In this document: in pieces, positions 53,972 through 63,020 of the stretch | Position numbering within the stretch: the stretch's first letter is position 1 | Layout of the letters: each line of letters starts with the position of its first letter | Assembly (NCBI GenBank): GCA_031292055.1 | Contig: JARLHV010000046.1 | Coordinates: 1 to 64,000, forward strand | Length of the DNA stretch: 64,000 bases | Reading direction: 5' to 3' | Source: Desulfosporosinus sp. | Lineage (GTDB): Bacteria > Bacillota > Desulfitobacteriia > Desulfitobacteriales > Desulfitobacteriaceae | The notes under the pieces: model-generated | What the model was told of the DNA's origin: nothing | Seen by the model: the letters and a program-made list of their open reading frames with translations, nothing else | Database searches by the model: none | Position numbers and translations under genes: made by a program

Positions 53972-54104
53972 TTCGATGTTCGTGGATCGTGGTTCGAAGT
54001 GAACAAAGTTCGCACAATATATAGAACCTTAAAGTCCATTTCATTCTTCGATTCGCAGAATCGAATTCAGAGTTCGAACCACGAATATCGAACATCGAAT
54101 CACG
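53972..54104 (-). repeat. TTCGA-family inverted repeat, copy 7 (spoIVFA-spoIVFB)
   Basis: Reverse orientation: GTGAACAAAGTTCGC, spacer with AACCTTAAAGTCC, GATTC-GCA-GAATC, right arm GTTCGAACCACGAATATCG. It begins directly after the stop codon of the upstream gene. Confidence 0.88.
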
Positions 54105-54123
54105 TAAATGAGGAGGTAGAAAC

Positions 54124-54999
54124 ATGGAACTCCTGAAAATTTCTGGGGTGAGCATACGAATCCATCCCACCTTTCTTTTAGCGTTGGTTGTCTACGGAGT
54201 CCTGGGTTTAGCAGCCCAGGCTCTTCTCATCTTTAGCTTAGTGCTCGGGCATGAATTGGCACATCTCTTGACGGCCAAAGCATATGGATTTAAAATTGTG
54301 GGGCTGGAGTTGTTTCCCTTCGGAGGAGCGGCTTATTGCGATGATCTCTTTGAGGGCAGAAAATTAGAGGAAAGCGTGATGGCATTTGCGGGTCCAGCCT
54401 TTAACGTATTTCTCTTATTTGGGGCTCAGGCATTAAGGTGGAATGGGCTATGGGCAGGAGAACTGGCAAATGATTTTGTGCGGTATAATTTTTGGCTGGC
54501 AGCTTTTAATTTAATCCCCGTTTTGCCGCTTGATGGTGGTCGTGTTTTGCGAGCTCTTTGCGCAGAAGGATTTGGGTTCGTTCGCACTACGAAGTTCTTG
54601 GCAAGGGCTGGACAATGGTTGGGCGTCATTTCTGCTCTGTACGGTATAATTTTATGGGGTAAAGGCAGCTTTGCAGAAGGACCGCTTACCTTTATTATTT
54701 TGGGGGGATTCTTTTGGTTTGCAGGTAATAAAGAAATTTCAGCGGCCCATATTACTTTTCTTAGACAATTGACACGCAAAAAAGAGGAACTAATGAAAAA
54801 AGGCTTGATGCGCAGCAAATGGCTAACCGTTCAAAGGAATACTCCTTTAGTACGAATTGTTGAGGAGTTCACCCCTGATCGCTATGCTATGGTCTCTTTG
54901 ACAAATGAAGAAATGGGGCTGGCTAAAATACTGACTGAGACAGATGTAGTAGAAGGAATGATGCGCGAGGGAATTCGTTTTCCAGTGGGTAAACTTTAG
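54124..54999 (+). CDS. SpoIVFB-like site-2 intramembrane protease (M50)
   Basis: A 291-aa membrane metalloprotease: zinc motif HELAH (GHELAHLLTAKAYGF, about residue 42), the partner NLIPVLPLDGGRV, and about six helices. The C-terminal part (about 225-290) is CBS-like. With the SpoIVFA-like gene just before it, it most likely processes pro-sigma-K in the mother cell; a different substrate cannot be excluded. ATG with GAGGAGG upstream. Confidence 0.88.
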   Translation: MELLKISGVSIRIHPTFLLALVVYGVLGLAAQALLIFSLVLGHELAHLLTAKAYGFKIVGLELFPFGGAAYCDDLFEGRKLEESVMAFAGPAFNVFLLFGAQALRWNGLWAGELANDFVRYNFWLAAFNLIPVLPLDGGRVLRALCAEGFGFVRTTKFLARAGQWLGVISALYGIILWGKGSFAEGPLTFIILGGFFWFAGNKEISAAHITFLRQLTRKKEELMKKGLMRSKWLTVQRNTPLVRIVEEFTPDRYAMVSLTNEEMGLAKILTETDVVEGMMREGIRFPVGKL

Positions 55000-55128
55000 G
55001 TTTAAAGCGTGCTAAAAAAACTGGGTCTCAAGGAGCAGGTTAAAGACTGAGGAGAAGAACTGTGAATATAGGAAAATTATGATATAATTGAAGATCACAA
55101 TGTAGTACAAGGAGGCCTCGTTGACACC

Positions 55129-56985
55129 ATGACTAAATATACCGCGGCGGAGATACGCCGGCAGGTCGAAAGGTTTTTACCTAAAGTCTTAAAACCAAGC
55201 AGATATTTAGGAACCGAATGGAATGCGATTCAAAAAGACTGGCATAAAACGGATGTCCATATGGCCTTTGCCTTCCCGGATGTGTACGAGGTTGGAATGT
55301 CCCATTTGGGAACAAGGATTCTCTACCATTTGGTCAATTCGTATCCGGAATTTCTCTGTGAAAGAGTTTTTACTCCTTGGGTGGATATGGAAGCAACGAT
55401 GCGTGAGAAGAATATTCCTTTGTATGCTCTGGAATCATTTCAACCGCTCCAAGCGTTCGATGTAGTCGGATTTACCCTTCAATATGAAATGAGTTATACT
55501 AATATCCTCAATATGCTTGATTTGGCGGGAATTCCGCTGCGCACAGAGGAACGCGGGGCTGAAGATCCTTGGATCATTGCAGGAGGGCCTTGTGCTTTTA
55601 ACCCGGAACCCCTCGTTGGGTTCATTGACTTCTTCCTCCTCGGAGAGAGTGAAGAGCAGCTGCCTGAAGTGCTGGGCCTCATAGCCGAGCAAAAGAAAAA
55701 TCCTCTCCCCAGGCAAGACTTTTTAAGAAGAGTTGCTCAGGTACAAGGGGTTTATGTTCCGGATTTCTACCATGTAAACTATAAACCCGATGGCCGAATA
55801 GAGAAAATTGAGGCAGAAAGCGGCGTTCCAGTCGTTGTGGAAAAGGCTATTGTTCAAGATTTGGATCAAGCGTTTTTCCCTACCAATCCGGTTGTCCCGT
55901 ACTTGGAGATTGTACATGATCGGATGATGCTGGAAGTTATGCGCGGCTGCTCGCGAGGGTGCCGTTTTTGTCAAGCCGGAATGATTTATCGACCGGTTCG
56001 GGAGCGCTCTTTGGAAACACTTCTGAAGCAAACTGAGGAATTGGTCCGTTCTACGGGGTATGATGAGATTGCGCTCACGTCACTTTCCAGTGGGGATTAT
56101 TCCTGTATCCAGCCAGTGATTGAGAAAATTCTTGAGAAACATGGGGATGAAGGGGTTGGGATTTCTCTTCCCTCGCTGCGAGTTGATTCCTTTGATGTTG
56201 AGTTAGCCGAGTCCGTACAGAAGACTCGTAAATCCGGCTTAACCTTTGCTCCGGAAGCTGGGACCCAGCGCTTGCGCGACGTCATCAACAAAGGGGTCAC
56301 AGAGGAGAACCTTTTAAATGCAGCTGAGGCTGCCTTTAAGAAGGGGTGGTCAACCATTAAATTGTACTTCATGGTTGGATTACCCACGGAGACACAGGAA
56401 GACATCGATGGGATTATCGATCTGGCTAAAAAGGTGGCAAATCTGGGAACTAAGCTCGGACGACGGAATATCACAATTACAATCTCAACGAGTATCTTTG
56501 TTCCTAAAGCTCATACTCCGTTTCAATGGGAACCCCAAGAAGCAAAAGCTTCAGTGGAACTGAAGCAGAGATATCTCAAAGAAAATTTAAGAGATCGCCG
56601 CTTTAAATATAATTATCACGATGTGAAGACGAGTTATCTGGAAGCGGTCTTTGCTAAAGGAGATCGGCGCTTAGCGCCGCTATTGGAATGGGCATTTAAA
56701 CACGGAGCTCGTTTTGATGGCTGGTCTGATCAATTCTGTGAAGAGGTATGGATAAATGCCTTTAAAGAGTTAGGAATTGACCCCCACTTTTACGCCAACC
56801 GGGCGATGGATTATGATGACATCTTGCCCTGGGATCATTTGGAAAGTGGGGTGGCGAAACAGTTCTTGGTGGAAGAACATCATCGGGCCCTGCAGGAAGC
56901 GAAGACGATCGATTGTCGGCATAATGTATGTACTGGGTGTGGAATTTGCCCCGGCAGAGGGGTGCAGATTGAGTTGAAAGGGTGA
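55129..56985 (+). CDS. Radical SAM protein, TIGR03960 family
   Basis: A 618-aa protein. An N-terminal B12-binding-like region (KTDVHMAFAFPDVYEVGMSHLGTRILY) precedes the radical SAM core with C274-x3-C278-x2-C281 (RGCSRGCRFC). The C-terminus has a further cysteine group (CRHNVCTGCGICPGRG). It is paired in nearly all genomes with the TIGR03936/DUF2344 gene that follows directly here. Substrate unknown; the linkage to rng and rplU suggests an RNA or ribosome role. ATG with AAGGAGG upstream. Confidence 0.92.
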   Translation: MTKYTAAEIRRQVERFLPKVLKPSRYLGTEWNAIQKDWHKTDVHMAFAFPDVYEVGMSHLGTRILYHLVNSYPEFLCERVFTPWVDMEATMREKNIPLYALESFQPLQAFDVVGFTLQYEMSYTNILNMLDLAGIPLRTEERGAEDPWIIAGGPCAFNPEPLVGFIDFFLLGESEEQLPEVLGLIAEQKKNPLPRQDFLRRVAQVQGVYVPDFYHVNYKPDGRIEKIEAESGVPVVVEKAIVQDLDQAFFPTNPVVPYLEIVHDRMMLEVMRGCSRGCRFCQAGMIYRPVRERSLETLLKQTEELVRSTGYDEIALTSLSSGDYSCIQPVIEKILEKHGDEGVGISLPSLRVDSFDVELAESVQKTRKSGLTFAPEAGTQRLRDVINKGVTEENLLNAAEAAFKKGWSTIKLYFMVGLPTETQEDIDGIIDLAKKVANLGTKLGRRNITITISTSIFVPKAHTPFQWEPQEAKASVELKQRYLKENLRDRRFKYNYHDVKTSYLEAVFAKGDRRLAPLLEWAFKHGARFDGWSDQFCEEVWINAFKELGIDPHFYANRAMDYDDILPWDHLESGVAKQFLVEEHHRALQEAKTIDCRHNVCTGCGICPGRGVQIELKG

Positions 56986-56991
56986 GTGCCA

Positions 56992-57714
56992 ATGCGGCTA
57001 AGAATCGCCTATACCAAAGTTGAAGATGCAAAATATATTGCCCATCTTGACCTAACGCGGGTGTTTGAACGTGCGATCCGTCGGGCGGGAATCACTATGT
57101 CTTATACAGAGGGCTTTAACCAACGACCTAAAATCTCCTTCGGTTTCGCCTTAGCGGTGGGGACAGAAGGAGAACGGGAGTACGTGGACATTGATATCCA
57201 ACGGGAAATGGATTTAGGAGAAGCCTTAGCACGTATTCAGGAGCAGTTGCCACCTGGTATCAGGCTTTTGCAAGGTCGTGTCCTAACCCAGGGTGCTAAA
57301 CCGTTGATGGCGGTGCTCAATGCAGCAAGTTATAGGATGCGCGTTCTTATGGCCTTACCTATTCTACCGGAACGTTTGCAAGAAGGGATTGGGGCTTGGC
57401 TCGCCCGGGAACATGTGACCCTTTCACGCTTTACGAAAAGAGGGCCAACGGAAAAGGATATTCGGCCGTGGGTAAAGCGGTTGGAAGGGGAAATTCATGG
57501 GGACGAGATTATCTTTGAACTGGAAGTGGAGATGGGTAACGCAGGAAGCGTTCGTCCGGAGGAAGTATTAGTCAGTTTGCGAGAGCTTGAGAATTTGCCC
57601 CTGGATTTGGAGGCCTTGCATATTAAACGGACGGGAGTTCATGTGAGTTATCAAGGGGAGAATACCTCGCCATTGGAGCACGATGGGTTTGTACAGCTTG
57701 CTGAGCAGAGTTGA
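56992..57714 (+). CDS. TIGR03936/DUF2344 family radical SAM partner
   Basis: A 240-aa protein: RLRIAYTKVEDAKYIAHLDLTRVFERAIRRAGI, then SYTEGFNQRPKISFGFALAVGTEGEREY, the family core. It is the constant partner of the TIGR03960 protein; in some bacteria the two are fused. The start is ATG 56992 just after the upstream stop (GTG 56986 possible). Confidence 0.9.
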   Translation: MRLRIAYTKVEDAKYIAHLDLTRVFERAIRRAGITMSYTEGFNQRPKISFGFALAVGTEGEREYVDIDIQREMDLGEALARIQEQLPPGIRLLQGRVLTQGAKPLMAVLNAASYRMRVLMALPILPERLQEGIGAWLAREHVTLSRFTKRGPTEKDIRPWVKRLEGEIHGDEIIFELEVEMGNAGSVRPEEVLVSLRELENLPLDLEALHIKRTGVHVSYQGENTSPLEHDGFVQLAEQS

Positions 57715-57805
57715 ATTGAATCATAGCCGTCGGACAGTATTCTGTCGATTAACTGATAGGGATGTTCTCTAACACAAAGTTCTCAAGAGGAGGTGTGTGT
57801 TTCGT

Positions 57806-59065
57806 ATGAAAAATGCCAGCGTAGGATGTCTGAAAGAAATTGTTCTTCAAAGCCAATCTCAAAAGCTCCGTGCAGCCGTCTTTGAGCAGGGCGAATTGAT
57901 GGATGTGTTTGAGGAAGAAGGCGGTTCGTCCCGTTTGATAGGGAATATTTATCGGGGTCGGGTGGAGAACGTTCTCCCTGGTATGCAGGCAGCGTTTGTC
58001 GATATTGGGTTGGACAAGAATGCCTTCCTTTATGTTGGAGATGCTGTCCCGTCGCGCTTTGAGGAGGATGAAAAAGTTGATCCAACTGCCCATGTTCGGA
58101 TCGAGCACATCCTCAAACCTCGCCAAGAACTTTTAGTTCAGATTATTAAAGAACCCGTTGGCACAAAGGGCGCGCGGATTAGCGTTAACTTAACCCTTCC
58201 CGGTCGGTATGTTGTGCTTCTTCCTCAGGTGAGTTATATCGGTGTGTCTCGGAAGATTCAAGACAATGATGAACGGGTGCGTCTGCGGGATTTGGCAGAT
58301 CAGGTCAAACCGGAAGGTATGGGTGTCATTATTCGGACTCTGGCTGAAGGGGTTGATGGAGAAGATATTGCGGAAGATATTGCCCAGCTCGTGGGGATTT
58401 GGCTGGCTTTACAGCCGAAGATTCCGCATGTTTCCATGCCTGGTCTTGTCCATAAGGATGTGGATTTGATTTCTCGGTTGGTTCGTGATTGGATTGATAG
58501 AGACGTGGAAAAAATCACGGTCGATCAGGAGGAAATAGCTCAAGTGTTGCGCAAAGCTTTGCAAGAAATTGAACATCCGGCGGCGAAACATATTTTAGTG
58601 TTCACGACCGAGGATCTGTTTGTTAAGTTCGGTGTGAATGATGAGATCCGTAAAACTCTGCGCCCCAAGGTCTGGTTAAAAAGTGGTGGTTATCTGGTGA
58701 TTCAGCAAACAGAGGCGTTGAGCGTGATTGATGTCAATACCGGAAAATATGTTGGGCAACGTTCCTTGGAGGAAACGGTGGTACATACGAATCTAGAGGC
58801 TGCTCGAGAGATCGCTCGTCAGTTGCGGTTGAGAAACTTAGGGGGGATTATTATCATCGACTTTATCGATATGACGTCTAAGGAGGATCAACAACAAGTG
58901 ATTGAGGTGTTGGAGTTGGCCTGTGCTCGAGATAAGACGAAATCCCAGGTTTTAGGGCTGACTCAACTGGGGCTTGTTGAAATGACTCGGAAAAAAGTGG
59001 GTCAAACGTTGGCCGTGCGTTATACTTCCCCTTGTCCTACCTGCGATGGTAGCGGGAGGGTGTAG
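57806..59065 (+). CDS. rng: Ribonuclease E/G family protein (RNase G type)
   Basis: A 419-aa endoribonuclease: S1-like domain (LIGNIYRGRVENVLPGMQAAFVDIGLDKNAFL), catalytic D309 (DVNTGKYVG) and D352 (IIIDFIDM), and a Zn-link CPTC at the end (SPCPTCDGSGRV). It processes rRNA and mRNA. ATG 57806 follows GAGGAGG. Usually next to rplU; here a repeat protein and galE lie between. Confidence 0.95.
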   Translation: MKNASVGCLKEIVLQSQSQKLRAAVFEQGELMDVFEEEGGSSRLIGNIYRGRVENVLPGMQAAFVDIGLDKNAFLYVGDAVPSRFEEDEKVDPTAHVRIEHILKPRQELLVQIIKEPVGTKGARISVNLTLPGRYVVLLPQVSYIGVSRKIQDNDERVRLRDLADQVKPEGMGVIIRTLAEGVDGEDIAEDIAQLVGIWLALQPKIPHVSMPGLVHKDVDLISRLVRDWIDRDVEKITVDQEEIAQVLRKALQEIEHPAAKHILVFTTEDLFVKFGVNDEIRKTLRPKVWLKSGGYLVIQQTEALSVIDVNTGKYVGQRSLEETVVHTNLEAAREIARQLRLRNLGGIIIIDFIDMTSKEDQQQVIEVLELACARDKTKSQVLGLTQLGLVEMTRKKVGQTLAVRYTSPCPTCDGSGRV

Positions 59066-59108
59066 AAAAAACAGGGCAAAAAACAAAATAGTAGGGTCTC
59101 TATATAAA

Positions 59109-59155
59109 AACAGCCTCCATTCGGAAACCTGAGGGGACTGTTCTTTTATATTTTT
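59109..59155 (+). terminator. Terminator after rng
   Basis: AACAG-CCTC and GAGG-GGA-CTGTT pair around a 13-nt loop, followed by CTTTTATATTTTT. Confidence 0.7.
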
Positions 59156-59200
59156 CCGGAAAGAATTGGTTGGAGCGTATTATAAAGTTGTTTTAAATTC

Positions 59201-59229
59201 TCGACAAACTTCAACTTATTAAATACAAT
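59201..59229 (+). promoter_or_regulatory. Promoter of the repeat-protein gene
   Basis: TCGACA (59201-59206), 17 nt spacer, TACAAT (59224-59229). The 5' untranslated leader would be about 150 nt and contains an ATGT-CTCAG/CTGAG-ACAT stem (about 59272-59320). Confidence 0.6.
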
Positions 59230-59389
59230 GGACATGTTAGAATAAGGTACTGGAATCGTAAAGCGAGGAATGTCTCAGGTCGTAAAAGCAAGTGTTGGTT
59301 ACTCAAGTGCTGAGAACATTATTGAGAAATTTCATATCTTTGTTGGCGGTAATTGTTTTAGAATTAGTAATTTTATGAGGAGGCGGACA

Positions 59390-61954
59390 ATGTTTTTATA
59401 TCATAATACAAAGAGAAAACTATCTATTTTGGTTATAAATTTATTTGTTATCAATGTTTTAGCTGTGCAACCAGTCTTGGCGTTAAACAGTAGCTTGGGC
59501 AATAACGCTTATAGTTTTCAGGACTATGCAGCAAACAATAAAGAAATTGCTTCTGTTAGCGCCAAACTACCTATAGCACAGGTTACAGCTGCGACCAGCG
59601 CTTTAACAGCCATCAATGGAGGCACGGAGGTTTTTGCTGATTTCACAACGGCCGGCGTGAAGAAAGCAGTTGCAGGAAGCAAAGCAGACTACGATACAGC
59701 GATAGCTGCAGCAAAAGCCACCAAAGGATCCAGCTTAACCCTGGCAGAAGTGCAAACTCAAGTCGAGGCTGCCAACGCTGCAGCTACTGCGAGTGCTTTA
59801 ATAGCAATCAATGGAGGCACGGAGGTTTTTGCTGATTTCACAACGGCCGGCGTGACGAAAGCAGTTGCAGGAAATAAAGCAGACTACGACACAGCGATAG
59901 CTGCAGCAGGGGAGACCAAAGGATCCAGCTTAACCCTTGAGGAGGTACAAACCCAAGTCGAGGCTGCCAACGCTGAAGCTGCTGACAGTGCTTTAACAGC
60001 CATCAATGGAGGCACGGAGGTTTTTGCTGATTTCACAACAGCAGGCGTGAAGAAAGCAGTTGCATTAAACAAAACGAGTTACGATACAGCGATAGCTGCA
60101 GCAAAAGCGACCAAAGGAGCCAGCTTAACTCTGGCGGAAGTGCAAACTCAAGTTGAGGCTGCCAACGCAGCAGCCGCTGCGAGTGCCTTAACGGCCATTA
60201 ATGGAGGCACGGAGGTTGCGGCAGATTTCGCAACGGCCGGCGTAAAGGGCGCGGTTGCGGGAAACAAAGTGGGCTATGATACAGCCATAGCTGCAGCGAA
60301 GGCAACTAAAGGATCTGACTTAATCCTAGCGGAAGTACAAACCCAGGTTGAGAGTGTAAATGCTGCAGCTGCTGCGAGCGCTTTAATAGCAATCAATGGC
60401 GGCACGGAGGTTATTGCTGATTTTACAACGGCCGGCGTGACGAAAGTGGTTGCAGGAAACAAAGCGAGCTACGATACAGCGATAGCTGCAGCAAAAGCGA
60501 TTAAAGGGTCCAACTTAACCCTGACGGAAGTGCAAACCCAAGTTGAGGCTGCCAATGCTGCAGCTATTGTGAGCGCCTTAACGGCAATCAATAGCGGCAC
60601 GGAGGTCTTTGCAGATTTTTCGACGGCCGGCGTAAAGGGCGCGGTTGCAGGAAACAAAGCGGGCTATGATACAGCCATAGCCGCAGCGAAGGCGACCAAA
60701 GGATCTGACTTAACCCTGGCGGAAGTACAAGCCCAAGTCGAGAGTGCTAATATTGCAACTCTTGCCAGCACATTAGCGACAATCAATGGCGGCGCGGAGG
60801 CCTTTGCAGATTTTGCAGTAGCAGGAGTAAAGGGAGCTGTCGTGAAATACAAAGCGGGCTATGATACAGCCATAGCTACAGCAGAGGAGACCAAAGGATC
60901 CAGCTTAACACTTGAGGAGGTGCAAACTCAAGTAGAGGCCGTAAATGCTGCAGGTGCTGCGAGCGCCTTAACGGCAATTAATAGAGGCACGGAGGTCTTT
61001 GCAGATTTTGCAACCGCAGGAGTAACGAATGCGGTTATAGGAAACAAAGCGGGCTATAATATAGCTATAGCTGCAGTAAAATGGACAAAAGCGACCGGTT
61101 TAACACTTGAAGAGGTGCAAACCCAAGTGGATGAAGTAAACGTTGCAGCGGCTGCAAGCGCCTTAACGGCCATCAATGGAGGCACGGAGGCCTTTGAGGA
61201 TTTTACAATAGCAGGAGTAAAGGGCGCTGTTGTGAAAAACAGATCAGGCTTTAGTGGCTACGATGCAGTCCTAGCCGCAGCAAAAAAGAAAAAAGGTTCA
61301 AGCTTAACGTTGGCGGAAGTGCAAACCCAAATCGAAGCTGTAAATGCTGGGGCAACTACGGATGCCTTGACAACAATTAACAGGAGAACGGACGTTTTTG
61401 CGGATTTTGCAGTAGCAGGAGTAAAGGGCGCTGTTGTGAGAAACAAAGCGAACTATGATAAAGCCATAGCTACAGCCAAGGGTATCAAAGGATGCGACTT
61501 AACCCTGGCCGAAGTGCAAACCCAAATCGAAGCTGTGAACACTGAAGCGGCTGTAACTGCATTAAGCGTAATTAATAGAGGTTCGGAGGCCTTTGCAGAT
61601 TTCTCGCTCGCAGGAGTAAAAAATGCGGTTATTGGAAGAAAAACTGGCTATGCTGGTTACGATACAGCCATAGCCAGCGCAATAAAGATCAAAGGATCAG
61701 GCTTAACCCTGGCGGAAGTGCAAACCCAGGTAGAGGGTGTCAACGCAGTAATCGCTACAAATGCCTTAACGGCCATCAATAGAGGCACAGAGGTCTTTGC
61801 GGATTTTGCACTAGCAGGAGTAAATGGAGCTGTTGTACAAAACAAAATTGCCTATGATATCGCTATAGCGAAGAAGACAACGGGTTCTGACTTATCCTTG
61901 GCGGAAGTACAAGAACAAGTGGCTGTTGTCAATGCAGCTGTTGCACGTCATTAG
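59390..61954 (+). CDS. Secreted protein of twelve tandem 65-residue repeats
   Basis: An 854-aa protein. ATG 59390 is chosen because GAGGAGG is 7 nt upstream. Residues 1-31 are a signal peptide (HNTKRKLS, hydrophobic core, QPVLA cut). After a short linker come twelve tandem copies (from about residue 69 to the end) of a 65-residue unit, each with AINGGTEVFADF, AGVK-AV, YDTAIAAAK and LAEVQTQVEAANA. Units 9 and 11 carry a 3-residue insertion before GYD; unit 12 is shortened. There is no LPXTG, SLH or other anchor, and almost no cysteine. I do not recognise a named family; it looks like a helical surface or matrix protein. Units 1-3 are the most alike at DNA level. Confidence 0.85.
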   Translation: MFLYHNTKRKLSILVINLFVINVLAVQPVLALNSSLGNNAYSFQDYAANNKEIASVSAKLPIAQVTAATSALTAINGGTEVFADFTTAGVKKAVAGSKADYDTAIAAAKATKGSSLTLAEVQTQVEAANAAATASALIAINGGTEVFADFTTAGVTKAVAGNKADYDTAIAAAGETKGSSLTLEEVQTQVEAANAEAADSALTAINGGTEVFADFTTAGVKKAVALNKTSYDTAIAAAKATKGASLTLAEVQTQVEAANAAAAASALTAINGGTEVAADFATAGVKGAVAGNKVGYDTAIAAAKATKGSDLILAEVQTQVESVNAAAAASALIAINGGTEVIADFTTAGVTKVVAGNKASYDTAIAAAKAIKGSNLTLTEVQTQVEAANAAAIVSALTAINSGTEVFADFSTAGVKGAVAGNKAGYDTAIAAAKATKGSDLTLAEVQAQVESANIATLASTLATINGGAEAFADFAVAGVKGAVVKYKAGYDTAIATAEETKGSSLTLEEVQTQVEAVNAAGAASALTAINRGTEVFADFATAGVTNAVIGNKAGYNIAIAAVKWTKATGLTLEEVQTQVDEVNVAAAASALTAINGGTEAFEDFTIAGVKGAVVKNRSGFSGYDAVLAAAKKKKGSSLTLAEVQTQIEAVNAGATTDALTTINRRTDVFADFAVAGVKGAVVRNKANYDKAIATAKGIKGCDLTLAEVQTQIEAVNTEAAVTALSVINRGSEAFADFSLAGVKNAVIGRKTGYAGYDTAIASAIKIKGSGLTLAEVQTQVEGVNAVIATNALTAINRGTEVFADFALAGVNGAVVQNKIAYDIAIAKKTTGSDLSLAEVQEQVAVVNAAVARH
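59594..61954 (+). repeat. Twelve in-frame 195-bp tandem repeats
   Basis: DNA copies of the protein unit, spaced 195 bp (204 bp for units 9 and 11). Early units differ by few bases; later ones are much more diverged, pointing to recent duplication near the 5' end. The complementary strand is also free of stops through most units. Confidence 0.92.
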
Positions 61955-62006
61955 TTTTCGAATAATTGTACCATGACGCGCAATTTCAGAAATGAAAGGA
62001 GAAACC

Positions 62007-63005
62007 ATGGGTAGTATTTTAGTTACTGGAGGGGCAGGTTATATTGGAAGTCACACTGTCCGGGTGTTACTCGCCCAAGGAGCACAAGTTGTTGTTCTTG
62101 ATAGCCTGGTGACGGGGCATAAAGAGGCGGTCCCGGCAGAGGTTCCTTTCTATCTGGGAGATATCTGTGATGCTGGGCTTGTAAAGACTATTGTCGAGTC
62201 CCAGGAAGTTGAGGCTGTCATTCATTTTGCGGCTCGCAGCTTAGTGGGAGAATCGATGGCCAAGCCGGATCTTTACTTTTATGAAAATACCGCTAAAACA
62301 AATTTGTTTGTTTCTAATCTCCTCCAGTTAGGGGTTAATAAAATTGTCTTTTCCTCTACTGCGGCGGTTTATGGACTCCCTGAGACAGTCCCTATTTCGG
62401 AAGAATCCCCAACAAGTCCTATCAATCCGTATGGATTATCAAAACTAATGATCGAAGCGTCGTTTCACTGGCTGGAAAAGGCGTATGGTTTAAAATGGGT
62501 TGCTTTACGCTACTTTAATGCAGCCGGGGCGTCTTTAGATGGTTCTATCGGCGAAGAGCATTTGCCCGAAACACATTTGATTCCCTTAGTTTTGAAAGCT
62601 GCGCTTGGTCAGCGGGATGCCATTCAGGTTTTTGGTACAGATTATAACACTTTGGATGGGACCTGTATTCGTGACTACATCCATGTGTTGGATTTAGCGG
62701 AGGCTCATGTCCTGGCCCTTAAAGCACTGGATCAACAGAGCAATAGTGGGGTATATAATGTCGGAACGGGTCAGGGGTATTCGGTACTCCAAGTTATTAC
62801 TAGCGCGAAAAAGGTTACTGGAATAGATATCCCGGTTGTTGAAGTAGCGAGACGTTCGGGAGACCCAGATGTGTTAATTGCCAAGGTGGCTAAGATAGAA
62901 AAGACCTTTGGGTTGAAGACTCGCTACAGTGATTTGGAAACCATCATTGCTTCGGCCTGGAGGTGGCATCAAAACAATCCCGATGGGTATAAATCCAAGA
63001 GCTGA
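62007..63005 (+). CDS. galE: UDP-glucose 4-epimerase
   Basis: A 332-aa extended short-chain dehydrogenase: GGAGYIGSHT at the start, FAARSLVGESM, FSSTAAVYG, catalytic YxxxK in NPYGLSKLM, RYFNAAGA, and RDYIHVLDLAEAHVLAL. It interconverts UDP-glucose and UDP-galactose for envelope sugars. ATG 62007 is preferred over 61992 because AAGGAGA lies 6 nt before it. Confidence 0.95.
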   Translation: MGSILVTGGAGYIGSHTVRVLLAQGAQVVVLDSLVTGHKEAVPAEVPFYLGDICDAGLVKTIVESQEVEAVIHFAARSLVGESMAKPDLYFYENTAKTNLFVSNLLQLGVNKIVFSSTAAVYGLPETVPISEESPTSPINPYGLSKLMIEASFHWLEKAYGLKWVALRYFNAAGASLDGSIGEEHLPETHLIPLVLKAALGQRDAIQVFGTDYNTLDGTCIRDYIHVLDLAEAHVLALKALDQQSNSGVYNVGTGQGYSVLQVITSAKKVTGIDIPVVEVARRSGDPDVLIAKVAKIEKTFGLKTRYSDLETIIASAWRWHQNNPDGYKSKS

Positions 63006-63020
63006 TTTAGCTTTGATTAC

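Noticed and set aside
44525..54104. CRISPR array made of the TTCGA repeats
   Set aside because: Copies are far apart, change orientation, differ in their outer parts, have no uniform spacers, and no cas genes are present.
59884..61845. Series of about 62-codon reverse-strand open frames inside the repeat-protein gene
   Set aside because: They recur once per 195-bp unit and arise because the complement of the repeat lacks stops. No ribosome sites; shadows of the forward gene.
59594..61954. CRISPR-like or satellite reading of the 195-bp repeats
   Set aside because: They are in frame, contiguous, and encode a regular protein repeat behind a signal peptide and ribosome site.
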